Assembly (NCBI GenBank): GCA_003250395.1
Contig: QKGM01000050.1
Span: 1 to 43,139 of the forward strand
Source: Bacteroidota bacterium
GTDB lineage: Bacteria; Bacteroidota; Bacteroidia; Bacteroidales; TTA-H9
Direction of reading: 5' to 3'
DNA: 43,139 nucleotides
The first letter of the stretch is position 1. Every line of letters begins with the position of its first letter. The position numbers were made by a program, and so were the translations under genes. Below the pieces are notes generated by a model. That model made no database searches and was not told the origin of the DNA. It worked only from the letters and a program-made list of their open reading frames with translations. Shown one piece after another: positions 18,043 to 25,270 of the stretch.

Positions 18043-18112
18043 TTCATTACTGGCATTTTCATTTGTGTTACGAAGATTTTAGGGCTTGCGCCCCATTCTC
18101 TAACAGCTATAC

Positions 18113-18247
18113 TCATTTTACACTTTCTTCAATTATTTCGATTTCTTCTGTTGTCAATTCGAATAGTTGATAAGCCAATTGGTCTATTTGCAGCTCTTCC
18201 GGATACATGTTTTTATTTTCCTGCTCTTTTATAGCTGGTAAAAAGTA
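18113..18247 (-). pseudogene. C-terminal remnant of a type IIG-like restriction-modification enzyme
   Basis: The minus strand reads a 44-residue open segment ending at TGA (18113-18115), with an in-frame stop just upstream (18248-18250). The sequence includes YFLPAIKEQENKN, then LQIDQLAYQLFELTTEEIEI and IEESVK. The I-D-x-L-x-Y-x-L-F/Y-x-L-T-x-E-E-I-x-I-I/V-E pattern is the typical end of Eco57I-like / type IIG methyltransferase-endonuclease proteins. No methyltransferase motifs remain upstream, where the sequence runs into short tandem repeats. It is best read as the surviving 3' scrap of a lost gene, bordering the hairpin array. Confidence 0.55.
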
Positions 18248-18260
18248 TCATTTATTAAGA

Positions 18261-18311
18261 TTAACCGTAGTTCAACCGTAGATTAAGCGTAGGTCCAGCG
18301 TAGGTCCAGCG
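18261..18311. repeat. 11-bp tandem repeat
   Basis: CGTAG recurs every 11 bases (18266, 18277, 18288, 18299) within units such as AGCGTAGGTCC. There are about 4.5 copies, diverging towards the left. Confidence 0.75.
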
Positions 18312-18413
18312 CATGGATAAGGTCGATTCACGAGTGTTCTTCGCTTGGTTTCCGATGTAAGTTCTAGTAAAAGCATGCTGTTGCAGAACAAAAATTGAGC
18401 CAGAGAGTTAGCT

Positions 18414-18862
18414 TTGACGTTGGCTTTAACTTTAACTTTAACTTTAACTTTGGCTATGGCTTTGGCTCCGGATAGCTACCTTAGGTTAAGTTCAGATTGT
18501 TTAGCGGAATCATTCTTAGCTCTGTGGTTCTCTGTGGCTCTCTGTGAAATAATCGCTCTGCATAAATCTTACGCCAGCAGTCAATGTCATTGTCAAGGTT
18601 AATAGCTTCGACTTTGGCTTTAACTTTAACTTTGGCTTTGGCGTTGGCTTTGGCTCCGGACAGCTACCTTAGGTTAAGTTCAGATTGCATAGCGAAATCA
18701 ATCTGAGCTCTGTGGTTCTCTGTGGCTCTCTGTGGCTCTCTGTGGCTCTCTGTGAAATAATTGCTCTGCATAAATCTTGCGCCAGCAGTCAATGTCAATG
18801 TCAAGGTTAATAGCTTCGACTTTGACTTTAGCTTTGACTTTAACTTTGGCTTTGGCTTTGGC
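18414..18862. repeat. Duplicated block with GGCTTT/AACTTT and CTCTGTGG microrepeats
   Basis: Two copies of a complex unit start at 18464 and 18652 (offset 188). Each runs from GGCTCCGGA, through AGCTACCTTAGGTTAAG and a CTCTGTGGTT/CTCTGTGGCT tract, to GCCAGCAGTCAATGTCA and AATAGCTTCGAC. Copy 2 has about 20 bases more, from two extra CTCTGTGGCT units. Hexamer tracts of GGCTTT, AACTTT and GACTTT flank both copies at 18405-18463, 18612-18651 and 18820-18862. The open frames in it translate to Lys-Pro-Lys or Glu-Pro-Gln-Arg repeats and are not genes. Confidence 0.85.
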
Positions 18863-19068
18863 AATCAGGAGAATTGAAGTTGGCAATAATGCTGAAATTG
18901 ATCCAGGGTTATAAACTGCATAACCATTGAGTCATAATGATTGTTTCCCTGACAATTGCAAAGGAAGTGGTCACAGTCAACTTAAAAAAAAACAACATGC
19001 TTTGGTTTCGCTACAACATCCCGGGCAGTAATGCTGTCTGAACAATGTTACTGATCCGGGTGAATTGT

Positions 19069-19076
19069 TATCTTTG
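19069..19076 (+). promoter_or_regulatory. -7 box for the second paralogue pair
   Basis: TATCTTTG matches TAnnTTTG, about 23 bases before the ATG at 19099. A weak -33-like TGTT lies near 19046-19049. A TGTCTGA run at 19035 recalls the leader elements of the first pair but sits upstream of the -7 box. Confidence 0.5.
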
Positions 19077-19098
19077 CATCTATCTGATATTGGAGTCT

Positions 19099-20823
19099 AT
19101 GAGGAAACCACTTCTACTGATAATTTTACTGCTCATTGCGTTGGGAATACGGGCAGAAGGGACGAAAGAGATTATGCCCACTTCATTAAGCCACGGCATG
19201 TTAATAATCTACCCTGGTTTTACATCCTTTGCAACTTATGGATGTGCCGAACAATTCCAGTTAAAAATCAAAATCAGCACATCTACTGAAAACATTCATT
19301 ATGGTTTTGGTGATGTGCTTGATGATAATGGAAATGTAATTTCAGGTAATACTGAATATAGAATTAAAGACCCTAACGGGAACATTGTTTTCACAGGCAA
19401 TGTACCAAAAAGCGGAACAGGCTATATTTCTACACATAGTCAGGCTGTAGCAGGTCCGACAGCAACCTCTGGCAGTTCAGGAGGATATACAGGATTGATG
19501 TACAATCCTTCCATGAGTGGTGATTATATTATAGAGTTTTCAACTTCTGCCAGCAACAGATTTATGTTCAGGTATTTTGATATAACAGTGGCCACTGGAT
19601 CAGGGACTAAAAAGCCAGGCAGAGTATGGTCAAAATCATGGCAATTTACAGCTCAGATTCAAAATTTCTCAACATACTACCCTTTTTCCGGCTCAGTTTA
19701 CGTTTACTCCGACGATCAAATTGTCACAAAAGTCAATTTTAATAATATCCAACCCTATGTGTTTTCAGTTACTTGTAATGATGTAGGAACGAATAATACA
19801 GGAAATCCTGAAATTGACCGACAATCGAAAAACGGAACTTCAGTAAATCTTCTTGCCCAATATAAAATCTTCCTAAATGACCCTGACCCATCAGTCTATC
19901 CAACCGGAACATTTGGAGCTATTACTGCTCCAATCACGTCTCAGAGTTTTTGTAACGGGGGTACAAATTTTTCTATAACTGTAAACAAAGTCGGAAAAGT
20001 GGAAATGTTTTTCGATATCAATCCGCTTCCTGGTGTTCAGGCAGAAGACCTTAAAATTACAGAAAACGTTGTAGTCGGTAGCAATACAATTTATTGGCCA
20101 GGGACTAATGGCTTAGGTCAGTTTATGTCAAATGGCACAGTCATCCCCGTAACAGTTACTTATATTAATGGATTAACCAATTTGCCGTTAAAAGACCCCG
20201 ACAACCATCCTAATGGATTTATAGTCAACCTAATAAGACCAACAGGACCGAGTCCGAAAATTTACTGGGATGATACCCAGTTAGCTACTGGTACTATAAA
20301 CCTTGATGGTTGTGAGATAAGCGAGGGTTGCCACAACTTTTCTTCAACAATTGGTGATGGCAACACCATTAATACCTGGTGGTACGCATCAAGTACTTCA
20401 ACCGATGTAATTGAATTCGAATATCGTTACACGAGCTATGCAACCGCAACAGTTCCTCTTTGCCCGGGGACAAACCTCGTGATCAATGGCAATACTATCT
20501 CAACACCTGGAACTTACCAGTTTACTTTAGTTAACTACCAGGGTTGCGATTCAATTGTAACCTACACGGTAAATGCTGCCACGAATCCTACAGTCACGCT
20601 ACCACCAGATCAAACCCTTTGCCCTGGTGAGAACTTCACACTCGATGCCGGTACGGGTTATGCTTCGTATCTCTGGAGTACAGGTGCCAACACTCCTTCC
20701 ATCGTTGTAAACCAACCGGGGACTTACTCAGTTACGGTTACCAATGCAGCCGGTTGCCCGGCAACAGATTCTTTCACCTACTCTTCATCTGGTCCCGGCC
20801 CTACCTTTATAAAACACAACTGA
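19099..20823 (+). CDS. Secreted AEGTKE-family surface protein, paralogue 3
   Basis: 574 residues. Start chosen at MRKPLLLIILLLIALGIRA (ATG at 19099), because it gives a compact signal peptide and lies after the -7 box at 19069; the in-frame ATG at 19045 lies before it. The predicted mature start is AEGTKEIMPTS. The shared core has GYTGLMYNPSMSGDYIIEFS, VYVYSDDQIVTKVNFNNIQP, AQYKIFLNDPDPSVYPTGT, INPLPGVQAEDLKI, YINGLTNLPLKDPD, IYWDDTQL, and NTWWYAS. After a Cys-bounded segment (PLCPGTNLVINGN to GCDSI) there is one Ig-like domain (PPDQTLCPGENF to ATDSFTYS). It ends GPTFIKHN. The next paralogue follows after 50 bases. Confidence 0.8.
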   Translation: MRKPLLLIILLLIALGIRAEGTKEIMPTSLSHGMLIIYPGFTSFATYGCAEQFQLKIKISTSTENIHYGFGDVLDDNGNVISGNTEYRIKDPNGNIVFTGNVPKSGTGYISTHSQAVAGPTATSGSSGGYTGLMYNPSMSGDYIIEFSTSASNRFMFRYFDITVATGSGTKKPGRVWSKSWQFTAQIQNFSTYYPFSGSVYVYSDDQIVTKVNFNNIQPYVFSVTCNDVGTNNTGNPEIDRQSKNGTSVNLLAQYKIFLNDPDPSVYPTGTFGAITAPITSQSFCNGGTNFSITVNKVGKVEMFFDINPLPGVQAEDLKITENVVVGSNTIYWPGTNGLGQFMSNGTVIPVTVTYINGLTNLPLKDPDNHPNGFIVNLIRPTGPSPKIYWDDTQLATGTINLDGCEISEGCHNFSSTIGDGNTINTWWYASSTSTDVIEFEYRYTSYATATVPLCPGTNLVINGNTISTPGTYQFTLVNYQGCDSIVTYTVNAATNPTVTLPPDQTLCPGENFTLDAGTGYASYLWSTGANTPSIVVNQPGTYSVTVTNAAGCPATDSFTYSSSGPGPTFIKHN

Positions 20824-20873
20824 CATCTGACGAACCCGCTTAAGCCAAAACCAAACAATATACAATATCAGGC

Positions 20874-22634
20874 ATGTTTACAAAAAAGGTTATCCCGATC
20901 TCACTATTATTAATTTTCACATCCCCCGTCTGGTTACTAGCAGAAGGAACCAGAGAGTTGCAACCGAGATCGGATTGTGGTGTCAATCTTTACCCAACTA
21001 CCGAGACAAGCTATGATCCCTTTGCAACCAGTGTATGTGATGATGAGCATAAGCTTTGGGTCTCAATAGGTGCAACCGGGGAAAAAGTATTGTTCGGATT
21101 CAGATGCAACGGCGTAAGTGTTTGTATCAAGAGTGCCTCTGGCACTATCGTTTTCCCCGTAACACCAATACCAAATTCAGGACAGGGCCATATTGAAACC
21201 TACGAACAAGCTGTTGCCGGACCAAATACAATAAATCCTGACGGATATACGCCTTTTGAATTTACACCTTCGGGACCTGGCGACTACTATATAGAATTCT
21301 CGAATAGTAGCACAATCAGCTTATTTGACATTACGGTTGTAGATGCTATGAATGTTGAGAAACGTGGCCGGTTGTGGAGTAAAAACTGGCAGTTGTATAC
21401 TAATGGCACCTATACACCATTTTGGGGTACAATGTATCCTTATACAGATGATCAGATTACAACTAAAATTGATTTTAACGGGATGGCTCCTGCCAGGTTC
21501 ACGGTTGCCTGCAATGCCACAGGATGTAACAATACAGGTAATTTTCTGGAAGACCGGAAATCAAGATCCGGGAGATTCACATATCCGGCTTACAAAATTT
21601 TTGTCAACAACCCTGATGAAACTTTATTTCCCACAGGTATTATTGGGGGTGTTGACAGTGTTAATGTAGTGAACCCGTGTGATGGAAGCGTAGATATCCT
21701 GATGTATGTAAACAAGTTGGGAATAGCCGATATACTACTTGATATAAACCCACTTCCAGGTGTTCAGGCAGAAGACATTACGCTTAACGACACTGTATTT
21801 TCAGGGGATGCAACAATCATTCACTGGGATGGATTAAACGGGTTAGGAGAAGCCGTGCCAAACGGAACAACTTTCAACATAAACATTAATTATGTAAACG
21901 GGTTAACCCATTTACCCATGTATGATGTAGAATACAGTTTATCCACCTACATAGATTCTCATGGAAATACTGTTACCAATAAGTGGCCAGGATTCATTGT
22001 AGACCTTATACGCCCAGCGGGTGACAAACCGTTGGTGTTTTGGGATGACAGAGACCTGTTGCCTACAAGTTTTAACCTGGATGGCTGTAATGACCCTGTG
22101 GGTTGCCACTTTTGGGGAAGTGCAAATTCTTCAGTAGGTAATAATGATACCTATAACACTTGGTGGTTTGCCGTAAGTAACTCAATGGTTCCAATTTCTA
22201 TCAACTATAGGAGATCAGATTTCGAACCGCTGAATTACATTCTCTGCGATGGTGACAGCGTGAATGTGTTTGGCAACTGGGTAAGTGCACCGGGTATCTT
22301 CCGGGACACGGCGACCAACTTCATGGGATGCGATTCGATTACCGAAATTACTGTTACTGTTAAACCCGGGCCTGTAATTGATCTGGGTGAAGACCAGATA
22401 CTGTGCCAGGGTGAAAGCACCACCCTGGGGATGACGGTACCCGACGTTATAAACTATGAATGGAATACCATTCCGCCTGGCCCAACGCCTCTTGGAACAA
22501 ACCCTACCTTAACAGTCAATACCACAAACACTTACCAGGTTAAAATTACTGCTTCAAATGGGTGCATCAGAACAGACCAGGTACATGTAACAGCAGCACC
22601 TATGATTAATCCCGTGATAATTAAACACAATTAA
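20874..22634 (+). CDS. Secreted AEGTRE-family surface protein, paralogue 4
   Basis: 586 residues. Signal peptide 1-23 (ending FTSPVWLLA) and mature start AEGTRELQPRS. The shared core has GYTPFEFTPSGPGDYYIEFS, MYPYTDDQITTKIDFNGMAP, FTVACNATGCNN, PAYKIFVNNPDETLFPTG, INPLPGVQAEDITL, YVNGLTHLPMYDVE, VFWDDRDL, and NTWWFAV. It has an insert of roughly 20 residues after MYDVE compared with the others. A Cys-bounded segment (ILCDGDSVNVFGNW to MGCDSI) and one Ig-like domain (LGEDQILCQGES to QVHVTA) follow. It ends NPVIIKHN. By position it is the last gene of the island's plus-strand unit. Confidence 0.8.
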   Translation: MFTKKVIPISLLLIFTSPVWLLAEGTRELQPRSDCGVNLYPTTETSYDPFATSVCDDEHKLWVSIGATGEKVLFGFRCNGVSVCIKSASGTIVFPVTPIPNSGQGHIETYEQAVAGPNTINPDGYTPFEFTPSGPGDYYIEFSNSSTISLFDITVVDAMNVEKRGRLWSKNWQLYTNGTYTPFWGTMYPYTDDQITTKIDFNGMAPARFTVACNATGCNNTGNFLEDRKSRSGRFTYPAYKIFVNNPDETLFPTGIIGGVDSVNVVNPCDGSVDILMYVNKLGIADILLDINPLPGVQAEDITLNDTVFSGDATIIHWDGLNGLGEAVPNGTTFNININYVNGLTHLPMYDVEYSLSTYIDSHGNTVTNKWPGFIVDLIRPAGDKPLVFWDDRDLLPTSFNLDGCNDPVGCHFWGSANSSVGNNDTYNTWWFAVSNSMVPISINYRRSDFEPLNYILCDGDSVNVFGNWVSAPGIFRDTATNFMGCDSITEITVTVKPGPVIDLGEDQILCQGESTTLGMTVPDVINYEWNTIPPGPTPLGTNPTLTVNTTNTYQVKITASNGCIRTDQVHVTAAPMINPVIIKHN

Positions 22635-22915
22635 CGCTCTGGGTAACATATAAGCTCGCGGGATTTACCGGGAGGCTTCTGCCAGTTTCAGGAAATGAAC
22701 AGGTATGGGTTACACTCTTTATATTGAGAATCACATTAGTTTTTATCAGAAGGGGACATCCCTGCAATCCAATATTTCTTCCGGTAGCTGACACAAAACA
22801 TGAACAGCTCACTGATCCTGCATGGCATACAAAGTTCTTTCCGGAAAGATTGCTTGTTCTGCACCATAACACTATCTTTATCGTTATTCTGATCGCATGT
22901 ATAAAAAACAGGACA

Positions 22916-23551
22916 ATGAAAATTGGAAATATTGAACTGATTCCACAGATTCCTCACATCATCAGTGCCACAGTAGCCATGCTGGCATTGGTAAACCCAA
23001 TCCAAAAAATTTTCCTTATCAGCTCTTTGAGAGAAAACCTCAACGATAGTCAAATAAGAACCATTATCCTCAAATCGTCGGTAATTGCCTTTGTTACCCT
23101 GCTGGTATTCCTGGCATTCGGAAATATGATTTTTCATTATGTATTTCACATTCAGCTTTATGCCTTCCGGATTACCTGTGGTTCGGTGTTGGTTTATAGC
23201 GGTTTGATGGCTCTTAATAAAGGGGTAATCATACAGATCGATAAGAACATCCGCATTCAGGACATCTCTTCAGTACCCATTGCCATACCGATGATAGCAG
23301 GACCCGGGACAATTACCGCAGCCGTCAGTTTTCCCAACGAATATGGTGCCTCTGCCACTATCCTCGCGATATTGCTCTCGTTGATCATCAATTACCTGAT
23401 CATGAGGTCAGCACGCCATACAGGGAAGTTCCTGATTAAGCATAATTTTATGTCGCCGTTGCTTCGCATCATCGGGTTAATTGTCGCAACAATTGGTATT
23501 CAGATGATGAGCGACGGGGTGTTGGATTTTCTAAAAATAAACGGGATTTAA
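22916..23551 (+). CDS. MarC family integral membrane protein
   Basis: 211 residues from MKIGNIELIPQI (ATG at 22916). The open frame extends upstream, but the added 64 residues have no family resemblance. Markers of the family are LVNPIQKIFLISSL (the N-P-I/N-P-x turn of MarC proteins) in the first segment and PIAIPMIAGPGTITAAV near the middle (the repeated counterpart, a P-x-x-x-G-P-G-T signature). Six hydrophobic segments are evident. The physiological substrate of MarC proteins is not settled, and the name does not imply antibiotic resistance. It stands alone between the surface island and the SMR gene. Confidence 0.88.
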   Translation: MKIGNIELIPQIPHIISATVAMLALVNPIQKIFLISSLRENLNDSQIRTIILKSSVIAFVTLLVFLAFGNMIFHYVFHIQLYAFRITCGSVLVYSGLMALNKGVIIQIDKNIRIQDISSVPIAIPMIAGPGTITAAVSFPNEYGASATILAILLSLIINYLIMRSARHTGKFLIKHNFMSPLLRIIGLIVATIGIQMMSDGVLDFLKINGI

Positions 23552-23823
23552 GAGTTTAATCACTAAATACTGTTTCAAAAGTCATGATAAACCTGCTGCC
23601 TAAGGTAAAAGCACATGACAAAAATTAAATCATTAATTACGTGGTAATTACATATTCTGGTTAGCGTATTACTTAAACTGACTAAGACCAAGCCTGCTTA
23701 CATTAACCATGCGTCTCAGACTACTACATTGTTCTATAATGTAGCTGCAAACAGATTTACGGCATAAGCTAAACCATTGTAAAAGCATGGCAATCCTTAT
23801 CCGACAGATAGCGATTTCCAAAT

Positions 23824-24141
23824 TTACCCGCTCACGATTCTCAAACCCAATATACTTGCAATAAGAGTGAAAATAAAGAAGATACGCCACCAATCGGAAG
23901 GTTCATTAAACAGGAATATACCCACCAGAACGGTTCCTGTTGCACCAATACCAGTCCATACAGCATAGGCCGTTCCCATGGGAAGCGTTTGCGAGGCTTT
24001 ATTTAAAAGAATGAAACTTAATGTAATAGATACAAAAAAGCCAACAGACCACTTCCAGTTGGTAAAGTTGTTTGAAAGCTTCAGGCAGGTAGTGAACCCA
24101 ACTTCAAATAATCCGGCTACTACCAGAATAATCCAATTCAT
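23824..24141 (-). CDS. SMR family exporter, SugE/Gdx-like
   Basis: 105 residues with four hydrophobic helices, the size of small multidrug resistance proteins, which act as antiparallel dimers in the inner membrane. The essential Glu13 is present in GLFEVGF. The GTAYAVWTGIGA block (helix 3) and the LPMG before it match the Gdx/SugE subgroup, which exports guanidinium. However, the Trp that usually follows Glu by three residues in Gdx is Phe here, so the substrate is uncertain. No guanidine riboswitch was recognised upstream. A -7 box lies at 24164-24171. Confidence 0.87.
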   Translation of the reverse strand: MNWIILVVAGLFEVGFTTCLKLSNNFTNWKWSVGFFVSITLSFILLNKASQTLPMGTAYAVWTGIGATGTVLVGIFLFNEPSDWWRIFFIFTLIASILGLRIVSG

Positions 24142-24163
24142 CGCTTCTAAAATATTAGTAGTG

Positions 24164-24171
24164 CAAAGGTA
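24164..24171 (-). promoter_or_regulatory. -7 box for the SMR gene
   Basis: Plus-strand CAAAGGTA reads TACCTTTG on the minus strand. The transcript would start near 24157, a leader of about 16 bases. Confidence 0.5.
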
Positions 24172-24286
24172 TTAGTAATTTCAGGCTTTATGCCCGAAAA
24201 AGGCAGAATGGTATAAACCTGATTTCCTGTTAATCCGTTTTGCCAATACATTAATGTTGCCGAATGTTAAAAATTTATCTCCAATG

Positions 24287-24319
24287 TTTGTTTGATATTA
24301 CGAAAAGTCCTTATCTTTG
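24287..24319 (+). promoter_or_regulatory. Promoter of the tRNA-Leu pair
   Basis: TTTG at 24287-24290 and TATCTTTG at 24312-24319, with a 21-base spacer, fit the Bacteroidota consensus. An overlapping TTTG at 24291 would give 17. The start point would fall about 10 bases before the first tRNA. Confidence 0.65.
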
Positions 24320-24336
24320 CAGCCTCAAAACCCTTT

Positions 24337-24423
24337 GCCCAGGTGGTGAAATTGGTAGACACGCTACTTTGAGGGGGTAGTGCCCGTTCGGGTGTGCAAG
24401 TTCAAGTCTTGTCCTGGGCACCA
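24337..24423 (+). tRNA. tRNA-Leu (anticodon GAG)
   Basis: Acceptor arms GCCCAGG and CCTGGGC pair fully, the discriminator is A, and CCA is encoded. The D-arm contains AATTGGTAGAC. Anticodon stem CTACT/GGTAG has loop TT-GAG-GG. A long variable arm (TGCCCGTTCGGGTG) makes it a class II tRNA, and the T-arm has TTCAAGT. Reads CUC and CUU codons. Confidence 0.95.
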
Positions 24424-24445
24424 ATTTTAAAGTTCATTGTTTTGA

Positions 24446-24531
24446 GCCCAAGTGGCGGAATTGGTAGACGCGCTAGTTTCAGGGACTAGTATCCATCGGA
24501 TGTGCAGGTTCAAGTCCTGTCTTGGGTACCA
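24446..24531 (+). tRNA. tRNA-Leu (anticodon CAG)
   Basis: Acceptor arms GCCCAAG and CTTGGGT pair with a terminal G1-U72 wobble; discriminator A and encoded CCA follow. Anticodon stem CTAGT/ACTAG has loop TT-CAG-GG. A long variable arm (TATCCATCGGATG) is present. Reads CUG. It is 22 bases after the first tRNA-Leu, in the same transcript. Confidence 0.95.
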
Positions 24532-24542
24532 ATCGAAAACAG

Positions 24543-24584
24543 AAAAAAGAGCCTTGTAATTGTTAAATTACAAGGCTCTTTTTT
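24543..24584. terminator. 19-bp bidirectional terminator
   Basis: Arms 24543-24561 and 24566-24584 form a perfect 19-bp stem with a GTTA loop, starting AAAAAAGAGCCTTG and ending in a T-run. It ends the tRNA transcript on the plus strand. The A-run at its left side gives a U-tract on the minus strand for the catabolic operon, whose last gene stops at 24627. Confidence 0.9.
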
Positions 24585-24626
24585 TCTTCATTCCCTCACG
24601 AAGACTATAATTTTCTGCTTAACTGA

Positions 24627-25262
24627 TCAAAGTGATTTGTTATGCCTGATCATACTATCGATCCTTTTCATTAAGGATGGCCTTTCGGACGAAGAAAACA
24701 ATATCCTGCATGTATAATTCTCCAACAGGATAAATATTTGCTCCATATCCCGAAACATTCCTTTGTCGTGCATAATATCTATATCATCAACAATAAGATA
24801 CCTTACATCGGCAGAGGAAAAATTTCCTACACGAAGATGAACCAACAACCTGTCAGGTGTGGCAACAATAACCAATGGTCCCTGGCGCAACCGTTCCGCA
24901 CGGTTTTTGAACAGGCTTACATCGCTGGTCGTGTATAATGGCAAAACTTTCATAAGATCATATGCCGGCAGGCCTGTTATCAATGATTCAATACGCTTTA
25001 CCTGTTGTTCCGATTCAACAGCCAATACCATGCAGGAACCGGAAGAATCTTTAATCCGGTTTAACCACCAGGCTATAGCCAGCAGGGCCGCGGTTGTTTT
25101 CCCGGATCCGAATGGAGAAGCAACTACTATATCACGGGGTTCTACTATCGCATGTAAAACATCATACTGAATGCTCCTCAAACCAACAATTCCAAATGCA
25201 TCCAACGATTTCAGATAATCGGGCCATATGTTTTCCAAATGTTGATTAAATCGGGCCTCCAT
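24627..25262 (-). CDS. Single-domain DEAD-like ATPase (RecA1 only)
   Basis: 211 residues resembling only the first RecA-like domain of a DEAD-box helicase. A Q-motif-like LRSIQYDVLHAI is near 30-41. Walker A, SPFGSGKTTAALL, is at about 49-61. ATPDRLL (motif Ib-like) is present, and motif II is VDDID in place of DEAD. The motif III position reads SSS rather than SAT. There is no helicase C-terminal domain: the frame stops at 24627, 42 bases before the terminator. The gene starts 8 bases after the aromatic hydroxylase stop, so it is the last gene of that operon. Unwinding activity is doubtful without the second domain. Confidence 0.7.
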   Translation of the reverse strand: MEARFNQHLENIWPDYLKSLDAFGIVGLRSIQYDVLHAIVEPRDIVVASPFGSGKTTAALLAIAWWLNRIKDSSGSCMVLAVESEQQVKRIESLITGLPAYDLMKVLPLYTTSDVSLFKNRAERLRQGPLVIVATPDRLLVHLRVGNFSSADVRYLIVDDIDIMHDKGMFRDMEQIFILLENYTCRILFSSSERPSLMKRIDSMIRHNKSL

Positions 25263-25270
25263 TGTTCCAA

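Larger units (their letters stand above)
16906..18094. repeat. Higher-order array of at least 20 GGGGCGTAGCCC hairpins
   Basis: A short hairpin core, CAGGGGCGTAGCCCTG or its reverse complement, sometimes degenerate, begins at about 16906, 16985, 17037, 17100, 17168, 17219, 17298, 17350, 17412, 17463, 17542, 17604, 17655, 17706, 17785, 17837, 17899, 17950, 18029 and 18081. The spacings take only a few values: 79, 52, 62-63, 51 and one 68. Each spacing carries its own conserved intervening sequence (types a, b, c, d). The basic unit a+b+c+d is 244 bases and starts at 17219, 17463, 17706 and 17950. The third unit lacks b but has d twice, and the first (from 16906) has an extra 68-base d-like piece. 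Core orientation alternates in a fixed pattern. No gene lies inside. A degenerate core also occurs at 16760-16771. Confidence 0.9.

Noticed and set aside
16906..18094. CRISPR array
   Set aside because: The spacers repeat in a few types instead of being unique, the repeats change orientation, spacing varies between set values, and no cas gene is in the window.
18664..18886. Small open frames rich in Lys-Pro-Lys or Glu-Pro-Gln-Arg repeats
   Set aside because: They are translations of GGCTTT/AACTTT and CTCTGTGG microrepeats, overlap one another in different frames, and have no start signals.
10978..22634. Hidden type A or type B type IX sorting domain at the ends of the five proteins
   Set aside because: No YPNP start, no G-x-Y-x-L-x-I strand pattern and no N-x-F-T-P-N-x-D-G block is present before the stops.
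22724..22915. N-terminal extension of the MarC protein
   Set aside because: The extra 64 residues are unlike MarC proteins, and MKIGNIELIPQI gives the usual start just before the first membrane helix.
23669..23893. A 74-residue minus-strand open frame
   Set aside because: Overlaps the end of the SMR gene in another frame and has no recognisable features.
24446..24531. Defective tRNA because of the G1-U72 pair
   Set aside because: All other stems, the long variable arm, discriminator A and CCA are normal, so a terminal wobble pair alone is not evidence of decay.
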